Shown: in pieces, positions 23,839-33,795 of the stretch | How the letters are laid out: each line of letters opens with the position of its first letter | How positions within the stretch are numbered: the first letter of the stretch is position 1 | Origin: Panulirus ornatus | Lineage: Eukaryota > Arthropoda > Malacostraca > Decapoda > Palinuridae | Assembly (NCBI RefSeq): GCF_036320965.1 | Contig: NC_092257.1 | Span: 20,157,413 to 20,221,412 of the forward strand | Direction of reading: 5' to 3' | DNA length: 64,000 bases | Program-made: the position numbers and the translations under genes | Notes under the pieces: generated by a model | Database searches by the model: none | What the model was told of the DNA's origin: nothing | What the model saw: the letters and a program-made list of their open reading frames with translations, nothing else

Positions 23839-25511
23839 TGTTTTACATATAATGATATAAGGCACTCAGTGTAATAATGATAAGCCTGCCATAGCTCTGA
23901 AACTCTTTTTTCTATGTTACCAGAATTATCTAGCCTTCCTTTATCATACGACAGTGCTCTCATATGGCTAGTTCATCACTGTCATGATTTCAGTGGTTTT
24001 AAAGTAGATGATCAACCATGAGCTCAGGCTAGAAAGTTAAAAAATGGGAGCATGACATCACTGAGCACATCATAGATAGGAACCAGTGAGCATCATAACA
24101 GTAGGCTCATGACTTTTTCAAGCAATGAGAATCAAGCTAAACCTCTTGGGCCAGTCTTACACCGAGTAGTTGTGTGTGTTGTGCTTGTGCTTGCTATCTT
24201 TTGTTCTTGAGTTTGAACTAATAGTGTGTAAAATGAGTTCATATAGTGAAATGCAGTTCTAAACTGAGTTTGTCTGATTGTGAAATGCAGCTTGATATAT
24301 CGGAAAACTCTCAGAAGAGTATAGGCTACAACACAAGCATAGCTAGGGCTGCACAGTTCACCAAAGAAATGCTGCCCATGCTGCCTACTGTATCAGTTCT
24401 TTGTCATCCATCACAGTTTGAAAACTCATAATTTGCCATTCTGGAAATTTTACACATGTATCTACATGTTAGTCTCAGAGGTTGAGGCTTAGCCTATTTC
24501 TAAGAAATCAGAGGATCAGGGGTACAACATCATGGTTGGCAGCCATAGAACATCAGTGGCAGAGTCTAGGTTGTGTTGAGCCAGTTCATGAGTAAAGTGA
24601 AAATAGCTGTTCATTAACGCTACCTCGCTAATGCGGGAAATGGCGGATAGTTTAAAAGAAAGAAAGAAAGATTATATATTTTCATCTTTTGAATAACATT
24701 TTTAGTCCTCAAAAGTTTTGAGGACTAGTTCATGTACATTTTGGTTTATGGTATTATGGTTCCATGCCTCCTGTTTACATTGAAACCATAATTTGGCAGA
24801 CTGGTTTTATCATGAACACTCATGATACCTGTCTTGTGTTACATCCCAACCCATCTGTATTTAGATCATAGTACCCTTTCTTTTCTATCATTCATATAAT
24901 GTGACAAAATATACTTTAAAATGATACCATATTAATCAAAATCTATGAATTTCCATGAATGTTATGGCTATTTAGTTTCTTAAAAGTCTGATGCTTGTTT
25001 TCTTGAATTTTGTATAGCCTGCTTTTCACTGCTGTTCTTAATGCCTCATATAACAAGAGGGCAAAGACCTCATACAAATCTCTTTGATATTTCACATAGA
25101 CCTACCAGTCTATGAAAAAATGTAGGCTGAAGAGTCTGACTGCAATGCATGGAATTTAACTGCAAGCATTTCTGGCCATATATTTTGCCTTAAGACCAAG
25201 GTGGGCAGCTTGACAGTTTTGATTGTATGCTCTACAGCTGCAGAATAGAATGTGAATTGCTGTAATGCATAATTTAGGGTGTAGACTTAGTAATTATGTT
25301 AAGATGGTGCATTGCTCAGAGACCTGAAGTGTGGTTGGAGTTGATTTTTGATAAATGTCTTGCACTTGTTAAAGTAATATGAAATATTGTTGAGATTTTA
25401 AGATGTTTTCCCTGTTAATGTGGGTTATAGTTTCATTTGCCGCATTCTTTTTATTACATATGTGGATTGTTAATATCAGTGTAATGTATCATGGTGTCAT
25501 TGTGGTTGCAG
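23839..25511. other. Upstream region of QRSL1, non-coding
   Basis: No protein was recognised. A 44-bp fragment of the SINE tail (gctacctcgctaatgcggga) lies at 24617-24660. A 3' splice-site-like ttgtggttgcag ends at 25511, just before the QRSL1 start. A non-coding first exon and promoter may therefore lie in this stretch, but none could be placed. Confidence 0.45.
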
Positions 25512-25531
25512 ATATAGTAATGAATTATCTG

Positions 25532-25698
25532 ATGGGAAGTATAGGAGAAGCTGTGGCTCTTCTTAAACAACGGGCTCTATCACCCTTGGAGCTCTGTGAA
25601 GCAGCCTTGCAGCGTCAAGAAACAGTGGCTAGTTTACGCGCTTTTATCACCTGTACCCCAAAATCAGCCAGAGAAGCAGCATTTCATTCACAGAAGAG
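25532..25698 (+). CDS. QRSL1: QRSL1 (GatA) exon 1, N-terminus
   Basis: QRSL1/GatA is the amidase subunit of the mitochondrial GatCAB complex. It releases ammonia from glutamine so that Glu-tRNA(Gln) can be converted to Gln-tRNA(Gln). This exon encodes MGSIGEAVALLKQRALSPLE and the following AFITCTP-SAREAAFHSQK segment, matching the helical N-terminus of the family. It ends at 25698 before GTAACA in phase 2. I chose ATG 25532 because the family's conserved region begins there. ATG 25520 (four codons earlier) is also possible, and the frame is open further upstream to 25403. A 3' splice site at 25511 suggests a preceding non-coding exon. The five exons in the window total 951 nt, about 60% of the usual 500-530 residue protein. 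Confidence 0.9.
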
Positions 25699-26587
25699 GT
25701 AACAAAGGAGTGGTTTGCAGCTTTATACCAAGTTTTTATATTAGTACCTCATTCATTATCAAATGTTACAAAATGCATTGTCATAGACTCTCCTTTACCA
25801 AGAACTCAGATTAAGGTAGGAATGTAGAATTTGCCTTATCAAGCCAAAAGTTGAGAAAGTTAGATATCTAGAAGATATGTTGGAATAGATTTTTATGTCA
25901 GAATTTTACATTTAGAACTTTATTTTGAATTATTGTCACAACTTACATATTTTGCAGATGGTGGTGAATATCTGTTGCAGTATAATCATGTACACAGCTG
26001 GTTTTTAGTTGTATCGTAGCTTCTCATAAGTTTTTAGTTAAAGCTTAACAGACTGATGAAAGAAAAGTAAAGATGAAGTTAAAACAGGAAAGCATTGTGT
26101 TATGAACCTTCAGATGCAGACATGACGAAAGAAGCTGTTGTTGATTGTGTGGTACTATATGACATTGTTTTATCAGAATTCTCATTAACAAATACACTTA
26201 TATTACAGAAAAAGATCATGGACTGCTACCCATCGTCCACTGTATTTGAATTAGTCCACTATATAGAGTTAGCATACTATTTTTGATACCCCTCACTCTA
26301 AACATCAGTTCTGAGTAAACCCATGCAACCATTTCACCTTGTTTTGTGTACAAGTTTAGCTGTTTGTGTTTTAACTATTTTTTGTGTACTTTTTGATTGC
26401 ATTTTAATTGCTGACTCGTAATCATTTCTTCATTTCCGTACTTGTACCTCTACCCTTTTTATTTTGTCAGGGGACCCAACAAATCTTTTACCATATACTG
26501 CTCCCACCTTTATCTCTCCTTCCATATCACCAGATTTACCCAAGATAGCTTCCAAATTCTTGAGTTCTGTCACCTTTTCCAGCGTTT
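25699..26587 (+). other. QRSL1 intron 1, unassigned first part
   Basis: Intron 1 spans 25699-35863 (10,165 bp), bounded by GTAACA and a ttttttcag acceptor. This first part shows no recognisable repeat or exon. The rest holds LINE A fragments and the Gypsy element. Confidence 0.6.
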
Positions 26588-26735
26588 TCCCCAGTGAACT
26601 TAACTAGGGCATAGGAAGCATCCAGGGAAACAGTGGAAAGGTCTTTGGGGCCTAGTTGTGGATTGGGGGCTGTCTTGTCAGTGCATTACACATGACAGCT
26701 ATAGAATGGATAAGAGCAAAGATGGCTTCCTTTTT
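26588..26735 (+). mobile_element. Family A 3' UTR fragment
   Basis: It contains the family blocks ggaaaggtctttggggcct and gtgcattacacatgacagct in a diverged form. Just downstream, a 35-bp motif ending ggaaacagcaaacaagtg occurs twice (about 26750-26840), probably two decayed SINE tails. Confidence 0.7.
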
Positions 26736-26864
26736 TTTCTAACGCTACCCCAGTAATGATGGAAACAGCAAACAAGTGCAGAATTATTTTTAAAGGCATG
26801 TTCACCATTTCCTGCCAATGTGGGAAACAGCAAACAAGTGAATGTATAGCATATATATCTTTTA

Positions 26865-27352
26865 TAGCATGGGCCATAGATAGGGTTGTACAGAGGAGGG
26901 TGGATATGTTGGAAATGAAATGTTTGAGGACAGTATGTGGTGTGAGGTGGTTTAATTGAGTAAATAAATGAAAGGGTAAGAGAGATGTGTGGAAATAAAA
27001 TGAGTGCGGTTAAAAGCACAGAAGAGGGTGTGTTGAAATGGTTTGGACATATGTAGAGAATGAGTGAGGAAAGATTGACAAAGAGGATATATTTGTCAGA
27101 GGTGAAGGGAGCAAGGAGAAGCAGGAAACCAAGGTGGAGTGAAAAAGATTTTGAGCTGTCAGGGCCTGAACATACAGGAGGGTGAGAGGCATGCAAGGAA
27201 TAGAGTGAATTGGAACAGTGTGATATACTGGGGTCAAAATGCTGTCAGTGGATTGAACCAGGCATACCAAGTGTCAGGGAGAAACCATGGAAAGGTCTCT
27301 GGGGCCTGGTTGTAGATAGGGAGCTGTGGTTTCGGTGCATTACACATGACAA
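26865..27352 (+). mobile_element. Family A C-terminal and 3' UTR fragment
   Basis: It begins at the AIDRVVQRRVDMLEMKCLR block and runs through the WFGHM region into the proximal 3' UTR, with several stops. It ends at an inversion junction at about 27352. Confidence 0.85.
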
Positions 27353-27880
27353 CTTCCTGAACCTTGGCCCCTTCCCTACCCTGTGTCTCACTTTCGCTTC
27401 CATGGTTCCATCCTCTGCTAAGTCCACTCCCAGGTATCTGAAAGACTTCACTTCTTCCAATTTTTCTCCATTCAAACTTACATCCCATTTAACTTGTCCC
27501 TGAACCCTAATGAGCCTAATAACCTTGGTCTTATTCACATTTACTCTCAACTTTCTCCTTTCACACATTTTTCCAAACTCAGTCACCAACCTCTGCAGTT
27601 TCTCACCCAAATCAGCCACCAGCTCTGTATCATCAGCAAACAACTGACTCACTTCCTAGGCCCTCTCATCCACAACAGACTGCATACTCTACCCTCTCTC
27701 AAAAACTCATGCATTTACTTCCCTATCCACCCCATCCATAAACAAGTTAAACAAACATGGGGACATCACACACCCCTGCTGCAAACCAACATTCAGTGAG
27801 AAACAATCACTCTCCTCTCTTCCTACTCATACACATGCCTTACATCTTTGGTAAAAACTTTTCACTGCTTCTAGCAACTT
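27353..27880 (-). mobile_element. Family A RT fragment (motif A side to motif E)
   Basis: The minus strand shows QLFADDTELVAD (about 27640), RVNVNKTKVIR and FRYLGVDLAEDGTM. It ends at 27880 in LLEAVKSFYQRCKACV, where it is joined directly to the truncated 3' side of the Gypsy element. Confidence 0.88.
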
Positions 27881-27980
27881 ACTAGATCGTTTGTCATCCC
27901 ATTTCTTCATTCGTGCTTGGGTCCCTGTTAAATTCTGCCGAGCGGCTTCCCAACACCTTTGAAGTTTCTCTTTTAATTCG

Positions 27981-29549
27981 CTAACGGAGTCCAACAGGCC
28001 AACACTCACTCGTGTTCAGCCACACTTCTTTCAGTAATTTAAGAGGCCCTTGGACCTCATGGGCAAACATCAGCTCAAAGGGGGAGAAACCTAGAGATTC
28101 ATTAGTCACTTCTCTTGTGGCGAAGAGAAGAAATGGGAGCCCCTTATCCCAGTCCTTAGTGTTGTCAGCACAATACTTCTTTAACATGGACTTCAGGGTG
28201 GAATGGTAACATTCCAATGCTCCCTGGCTCTGAGGGTGATAAGCAGTGGAGGTAATCTTACCGATACCCAGCTCCCTCAGGGTTTGTTGAAAAGTCCTGG
28301 ACATGAAATTGGATCCCCGATCAGATTGCACCTCTTTGGGAAGTCCAAACTTTGTGAAGAAGCTAAGCAGCTCCTGGACAACAGTCTTGGCATTCATGCT
28401 TCTTAATGGTATTGCCTCGGGATATCTCGTAGCCATATCAATACTACTTGAAATGTAACAGTGGCCAGCGGAGGTTCTTGGCAATGGACCCACAATGTCA
28501 ACTATGACTCGGTCAAATGGAGCTTCAGATGGGGGAATAGGAACTAAGGGAGCGGCCTTAAGCTTCTGATTAGGCTTTCCCATCACTTGACAAGTATGAC
28601 ACATCTGTATGTACTGAGCGACATCCCGGCAGACACTAGGCCAATATACATTCCGCCACTCTCGGCCCAGGGTCTTCCTCACCCCTAAATGACCGGTGAA
28701 GCTTGAGTCATGTGTAAGCTTCAAAATCTCCCTCGTGTAGGGACACAGCACTACCACCTGGTGGACTGCCTGCCACTCCTCGTCTTCCCCATTACATGAC
28801 ACTGGACACCACCTCCTCATTAACAACCTATCCTGGAGGTAATAACCATCAGCTGATTCTTCAGCCAACTCAGACAATTTTTTAAACCCTGGTTCGGCTC
28901 TCTGTAATGTCCTCAGATTCTGCCGAGACAAATCATCAGCCTCACCTGTTGAATCTGGCTCAGAGTCTAAATCAGCAAAGAAGGTATCAGTGAGCTCCGC
29001 CTCCCCCGGCTCACTCTCGGGGAGTGACTGCAGTTTTCCCACCTCAAGCTCTGTCTCCTGGGACCTGCAACCTGCTTTCTTAGCGGACATGGACCGGGTA
29101 ACTGCGCACAAGGGGAATATCCCCAGTACCTCTTCCTGAAGCCGCTCTGTCTCTGCGGACTCCACTGGTGTCACCGACACCACCGGCACTGGGTTCATCT
29201 TCCCACCTGCTAGGTCATTGCCTAACACAAAGTCCACTCCTGAGACAGGCAACCGATCTACAGCCCCTACCTGGGCAGGGCCTGTGAAGAGTTCTGTTTC
29301 CACACTCACATCGGCTAGTGGAACGGCCTTGGGACCTGACAGCCCATCTAGCAAGACTCGGTCTCCAGACTCTCCTCGCAGCACCAAGCCATCCAACATC
29401 AGGGACTGCAGCGCACCAGAGTCCCGTAATACAGTCACATTTTGTCGTACACCACATCTACTAACATAGCCCTCAGACAGGAACGCATTGTAGTTCCCAC
29501 AGAACGGATGCTTAACTATAGATTGATCAACACTCTTGCAGCCCCTCAC
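27981..29549 (-). CDS. Gypsy-type protease-integrase polyprotein fragment
   Basis: This is an open frame of 522 codons. An aspartic protease motif (TVLRDSGALQSLML, with the catalytic DSG) is near residue 40, and the flap side VLGNDLAGGK near residue 108. A roughly 130-residue acidic spacer starts after AVTRSM. The H2C2 zinc-binding segment (LTHDSSFTGHLG to MCHTCQ) is at about residues 280-320. The integrase core has the first Asp in VIVDIVGPLP, the second in QSDRGSNF and Glu in ALECYHSTLK. No reverse transcriptase or RNase H lies between protease and integrase. The frame then shifts; the integrase C-terminus continues at 28009-27890 (LLDSVSELKEKL). It mediates proteolytic maturation and DNA integration of the element. 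It is probably dead as a whole, but this frame is uncorrupted. Confidence 0.88.
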   Translation of the reverse strand: MRGCKSVDQSIVKHPFCGNYNAFLSEGYVSRCGVRQNVTVLRDSGALQSLMLDGLVLRGESGDRVLLDGLSGPKAVPLADVSVETELFTGPAQVGAVDRLPVSGVDFVLGNDLAGGKMNPVPVVSVTPVESAETERLQEEVLGIFPLCAVTRSMSAKKAGCRSQETELEVGKLQSLPESEPGEAELTDTFFADLDSEPDSTGEADDLSRQNLRTLQRAEPGFKKLSELAEESADGYYLQDRLLMRRWCPVSCNGEDEEWQAVHQVVVLCPYTREILKLTHDSSFTGHLGVRKTLGREWRNVYWPSVCRDVAQYIQMCHTCQVMGKPNQKLKAAPLVPIPPSEAPFDRVIVDIVGPLPRTSAGHCYISSSIDMATRYPEAIPLRSMNAKTVVQELLSFFTKFGLPKEVQSDRGSNFMSRTFQQTLRELGIGKITSTAYHPQSQGALECYHSTLKSMLKKYCADNTKDWDKGLPFLLFATREVTNESLGFSPFELMFAHEVQGPLKLLKEVWLNTSECWPVGLR

Positions 29550-29639
29550 TTTCCTAAGAGCAGGGATAGCCTCACTTTACTAAGTGGCCCTAAAGTTGAG
29601 AAGAGACTCACTGACCTACGCTTGGCAGAGTCTCTGGAT

Positions 29640-30850
29640 TCCTTCACCAGAGCCCAACAATCCTTCACCTAGTGCCCAGCCTTGCCACAGTGAAAACAAA
29701 CCTTAACTCTCTCGGAGTATTTCCCCTGACTTTTATGAGTTACCGGCAAGGGAGCAGATTCAGGTGGGATTACATGACCTCTAGACCTCCCTCTGCTGTC
29801 AAAACCCTTTGAACGTCTTTCCGCATCAAATTTGAGATTTAGCATGTACTCATCTGCTAGTTTCCCAGCCTCCTCAAAATTCTCCGCTGCTTTAGTTATT
29901 ATGCTCTGCAGTACATCACGGGGTACACTGTCCTTACATTCCTCGAGTACAACTAGTTTTAGGATCGACTCAGCATCATAAGCTTGTTCAAAGCGTACCT
30001 ACTGCAAGCATACCTTGTACTTTTCACGAAAGTAATCTAGGTAGTTTTGATCAGGACGCTTAATTTTAGCTCGAAATTTGAGTCGGTGTGCTTCCGGACT
30101 TAACTGATAAGAATTCAGCACTGCCTGTTTCACGACCTCATAATCACTGCATTGGTCACCGGTCAATGCAGTGTATGCGGACCCCGCCTTACCAACAAGA
30201 TGGGGACGTATCACGGTCGTCCAAGCCGACTTTGGTCAAGAGCAGTCCTGGGCAGTCTGTTCAAACTTAAGGTAAATGATAGCCACGTCATCTTCACAGA
30301 ACTCTGGTACGAGATGTAAGTTACTCAACTGAGACGACACTGGTCCTGAAGGTGAAGCGTTCTGTCATAATTCTTCACGTTCGAAAGCGAACCTAGCTTT
30401 TTCAGTCAGCTCCTTCTGTACCTGCACCTGTGTTGTTGTGCTTGTGCATTGACCTTAGCTATCTCTAGTTGGATTCGCCAGTATTTGGGATCAACATTAA
30501 CATCACTAGGGATATGGGGAGGGATTGAGGCTTCGGCCAATCTCAATGATGGGACGGTATTGTCGACAACTAATTTCAACATCAGGCATGGCATCTACGA
30601 TCTGTTTGCCAACAAAATGATTTATTAATAAAGTCTCCGACTGTCCTTTACAAGTAGTCCGGTCATAATTCACTTTTAACCTATCCGCAACAAGCCTCAA
30701 CTTATAAGTTGTTAAAGATTTAATGTCCTCAGGAGAGGGCTTAGATCGACAGAAATGGTCAACGTCAGCATCGCTGGTCAACGGCATGATTAACGAATCA
30801 AGGAGAGAGATTCCGTTTAGGCAAGAAATATCCTGGCACAAGGTCGCCAA
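29640..30850 (-). pseudogene. Gypsy gag remnant with SCAN-like core and zinc knuckle
   Basis: The N-terminal part (30850-30506) includes LTTYKLRLVADRL, resembling a short SAP-like helix pair. The core at 30214-29999 reads GKAGSAYTALTGDQCSDYEV, with AVLNSYQLSPEAHRLKFR downstream. This matches the gag segment related to vertebrate SCAN domains, which mediates capsid-type oligomerisation. A CCHC knuckle (CFHCGKAGH-stop-VKDC) follows at about 29650-29700 with one in-frame stop. Frameshifts separate the three parts. No intact start-to-stop gag frame exists. Confidence 0.75.
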
Positions 30851-30905
30851 TTCATATGTTACAAACTCTATACTTATTCTAGCGAGGTCGCCAATTACAT
30901 ATATA

Positions 30906-32038
30906 TGTTACAAATACTATACTGATCCTTGTCTTTGCAAGGATGTTAAATTTGTTATGTCACAACACAGGATAACACTATCTTAAAGTCATGGGATTGA
31001 ATCAAACACCAGCATCGAAACTGTTTGTAATGAAACTAAAGAGTACAAAATGACATACACATGAATCAGACACAAATCATTTACGTTAGGACTGAACATG
31101 AGTTTAACATTCCAGGTAAGATTTCAAACCAGGAGATCTCTTTCCTTTATGACAATTTATCTTCAATAACATGATTCAAGATACACTTATTGTTAGACAC
31201 TTTTATGACAAATTACCATACTCTAGGACACTCGAAATTAAATGACAGAGGCAAAACAACACCGTAGAATCTATATCGCGCACTTCACTCGGGTAACGAG
31301 CTTTGGGATGGAGAGAAAACCACTTACCTCGCTGGGCTAGAGAAGGGATCGGGCTCAGCGGGTGTCAGAGGTTTTTATTACAAGTAGAAACGACTTGCAT
31401 CTACCCTGTTACCCTACAATGCTACCCTTGATTGGCTATGGGCCTAAGGTCCAGTTGTGATTGGAGGAGGGTGGTTCCTAAGTGCCACTCCTACTTGGCT
31501 GGAGGGCCACAGGTCCGGCGGTGATTGGAGAAGGAGCTATCCGTGAAACTGCTGGTTGGCTGAAGGATCCTAAATCTATCCCACATCTTGCCTAAAGCTG
31601 AACCTCCTCTTGTCCTGCCAGTGATGACACTGTACAGGAGGCTGTAGGCTGACCTCCCAACTTGACCTGGTGCCTCGGATGAAAGGTCCAAGTGTTGTGG
31701 TTAACCGACCACGCGGCCATGTGGAATCTCCTGAGGCATGGGAACGTAGCAGGCCTAAGGGTCCTGTTTTCCCCTCGGTTGTCCTGTCCTGGAATATCAC
31801 TTACACCATGAGTAAGAAGACACACACACATACATATATACCCGAACATGTGGGCACACACACATGTTCGTAACAACCTCTGGAATCTCCAGAGGCGTGG
31901 GAACACAGCAGGCCTGATGGTCCGGCTCCCCCTCGGTCGTCCTGCCATAAAAATATCACTTACACCATAACCACAAAGACACACACATACATACATATAT
32001 AGACAGACATGTGGGCACATACACACATGTTCGTAACA
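30906..32038 (-). repeat. LTR of the Gypsy element, with duplicated ends
   Basis: On the minus strand the LTR would begin TGTTACGAACATGTG and end TGTAACA. The start motif occurs at about 31875 and again at about 32038 because a block of about 160 bp (31719-31877 and 31878-32040) is tandemly repeated. The inner end, with an adjacent attggcgacct primer-site-like motif, also occurs twice (about 30841-30865 and 30885-30915). The exact boundaries are therefore uncertain, and no second LTR remains for comparison. Confidence 0.6.
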
Positions 32039-33320
32039 ACATATATACACATGTACATAATTCATACTTGCTGCCTTTATTCATTCCCATCGCTACCCCG
32101 CCACACATGAAATGACAACCACCTCCCCCTGCAAGCGCTTGAGGTAGCGCTAGGAAAAGACAACAAAGGCCACGTTCGTTCACACTCAGTCTCTAGCTGT
32201 CATGTATAATGCACTGAAACCACAGTTCTCTTTCCACATCCAGGCCCCACAAAAATTTCCATGGTTTACCCCAGATGCTTCACATGCCGTAGTTCAATCC
32301 ATTGACAGCACTTCAACCCCGGTATACCACATTGTTCCAATTCATTCTGTTCCTTGCATGCCTTTCACCCTCCTGCATTTTCAGGCCCTGATTGCTCAAA
32401 ATCTTTTTCACCCCATCCTTCCACCTCCAATTTGGCCTCCCACTTCTCCTCGTTCCCTCCACCTCTGACACATATATCCTCTTTGTTAATCTTTCCTCAC
32501 TCATTTTCTCCATGTGACCAAACCATTTCAATCCACCCTCTTCTGCTCTCTCAATCACACACTTTTTATTACCACACATCTCTCTTACCCTTTCGTTACT
32601 TACACGATCAAACCACCTCACACCACATATTGTCCTCAAACATCTCATTTCCAACACATCCACCCTCCTCTGCACAACCCTATCTATAGCCCACACCTCA
32701 CAACCATATAACATTGTTGGAATCACTATTCCTTCACACATACCCATTTTTGCTTTCCGACATAATGTTCTTGCCTTCCGCACATTTTTCAGTGCTCCCA
32801 GAACTTTCGCCCCCTCCCCCACCCTGTGACTCACTTCCACTTCCATGGTTCCATCCGCTGCCAAATCCACTCCCAGATATCTAAAACACTTCACTTCCCG
32901 TAGTTTTTCTCCATTCAAACTTACCTCCCAGTTGACTTGTCTCTCAACCCTACTGAACCTAATAACCTTGCTCTTATTCACATTTACTCTCAGCTTTCTT
33001 CTTTCACACTTTTTACCAAACTCAGTCACTAGCTTCTGCTTTTTCTCACCCAAATCAGCCACCAGTGCTGTATCATCAGCGAACAACAACTGATTCACTT
33101 CCCAAGCCCCCTCATCCACAACAGACTGCATACTTGCCCCTCTCTCCAAAACTCTTGCATTCATCTCCCAAACAAGCCCATCCATAAACATATTAAACAG
33201 CCATGGAGACATCACACACCCGTGCCGCAAACCGACATTCACTGAGACCATTCACATTCCTCTCCTCTTACTCGTACACATGCCTTACATCCTCGATAAA
33301 AACGTTTCACTGCTTCCATG
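32039..33320 (-). mobile_element. Family A LINE copy, RT motif B to 3' UTR
   Basis: An open frame of 312 codons (33251-32313) covers CVMSPWLFNMFMDG, QLLFADDTALVAD, RVNVNKSKVIR, FRYLGVDLAADGTM and the C-terminal WFGHMEKMSEERLTKR and SGRPNWRWKDGVKKIL blocks. This is one of the better-preserved fragments. The distal 3' UTR is interrupted by the Gypsy LTR at 32038, and the 5' side ends at about 33320. Confidence 0.9.
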
Positions 33321-33424
33321 CACGTATACATACACATACATGCACATATACATACATATACATATCAATGTATACATACATACATACACATACACAGACA
33401 TTTACATGTATACACATGTACTTA
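33321..33424. repeat. CA/TA-rich simple repeat of LINE 3' UTR type
   Basis: Alternating acatatacat-type sequence like the distal 3' UTR of family A, on the minus strand. Confidence 0.7.
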
Positions 33425-33795
33425 TTAGTCACCCATCTCTCTCCATGCACTTTCAGTTTTACCCACATCAATCTTGAATTTACTTTCTTACATTCTATCA
33501 CATACTCCCACAACTCCTGCTTCAAAAGTAGTGCTACTCATTCCTAGCTCTTGTCCTGTCACCAAACCCTGACTTTACTCCCAAGACTTAACTAAACTAC
33601 TCTTCCCCTTTACCCTTGAGCTTTGTTTCACTTAAAGCTAAAACATCCAGGAGCATACTTCCTGTCTCTCCTTTCTTCTCATCTTTGTTACATCCACACA
33701 CATTCAGACACCCCAGTTCAGCTGAGCCTTTGAGGAATATGAGCACTCCCTGCTTGACTCCTTCTTCTGTTTCCCTTTTTAGAAATTCAAATACA
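33425..33795 (-). mobile_element. Family A LINE 5' end and endonuclease fragment
   Basis: The minus strand reads the 5' head region, then LNVCGCNKDEKKGE and LDVLALSETKLKGKGEE, and the following endonuclease block up to a VKLKVHGERWV segment. It ends at 33795 against an opposite, far more diverged family A copy. Confidence 0.85.

Larger units (their letters stand above)
27882..32038 (-). mobile_element. Ty3/gypsy element, Gmr1-like, lacking RT and 3' LTR
   Basis: Reading the minus strand from right to left: an LTR (about 32038-30906), a degenerate gag with SCAN-like core and zinc knuckle (about 30850-29640), then a continuous protease-integrase frame (29549-27981). The element is cut at 27881 against a LINE fragment, so anything 3' of the integrase is gone. 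Integrase follows protease directly, unlike standard gypsy elements (PR-RT-RH-IN) but like the Gmr1 group, where integrase precedes RT. The right side lies in family A 3' UTR sequence, so the element probably inserted into that LINE. Confidence 0.8.

Noticed and set aside
24246..24431. Small frame MKCSSKLSLSDCEMQLDISE as a possible gene or transposase start
   Set aside because: It is short, has no recognisable domain and no supporting splice context.
25403..25531. Hydrophobic extension of the QRSL1 frame as a signal or membrane anchor
   Set aside because: The family starts at the MGSIGEAV position, and a 3' splice-site-like sequence at 25511 suggests most of this stretch is intron.
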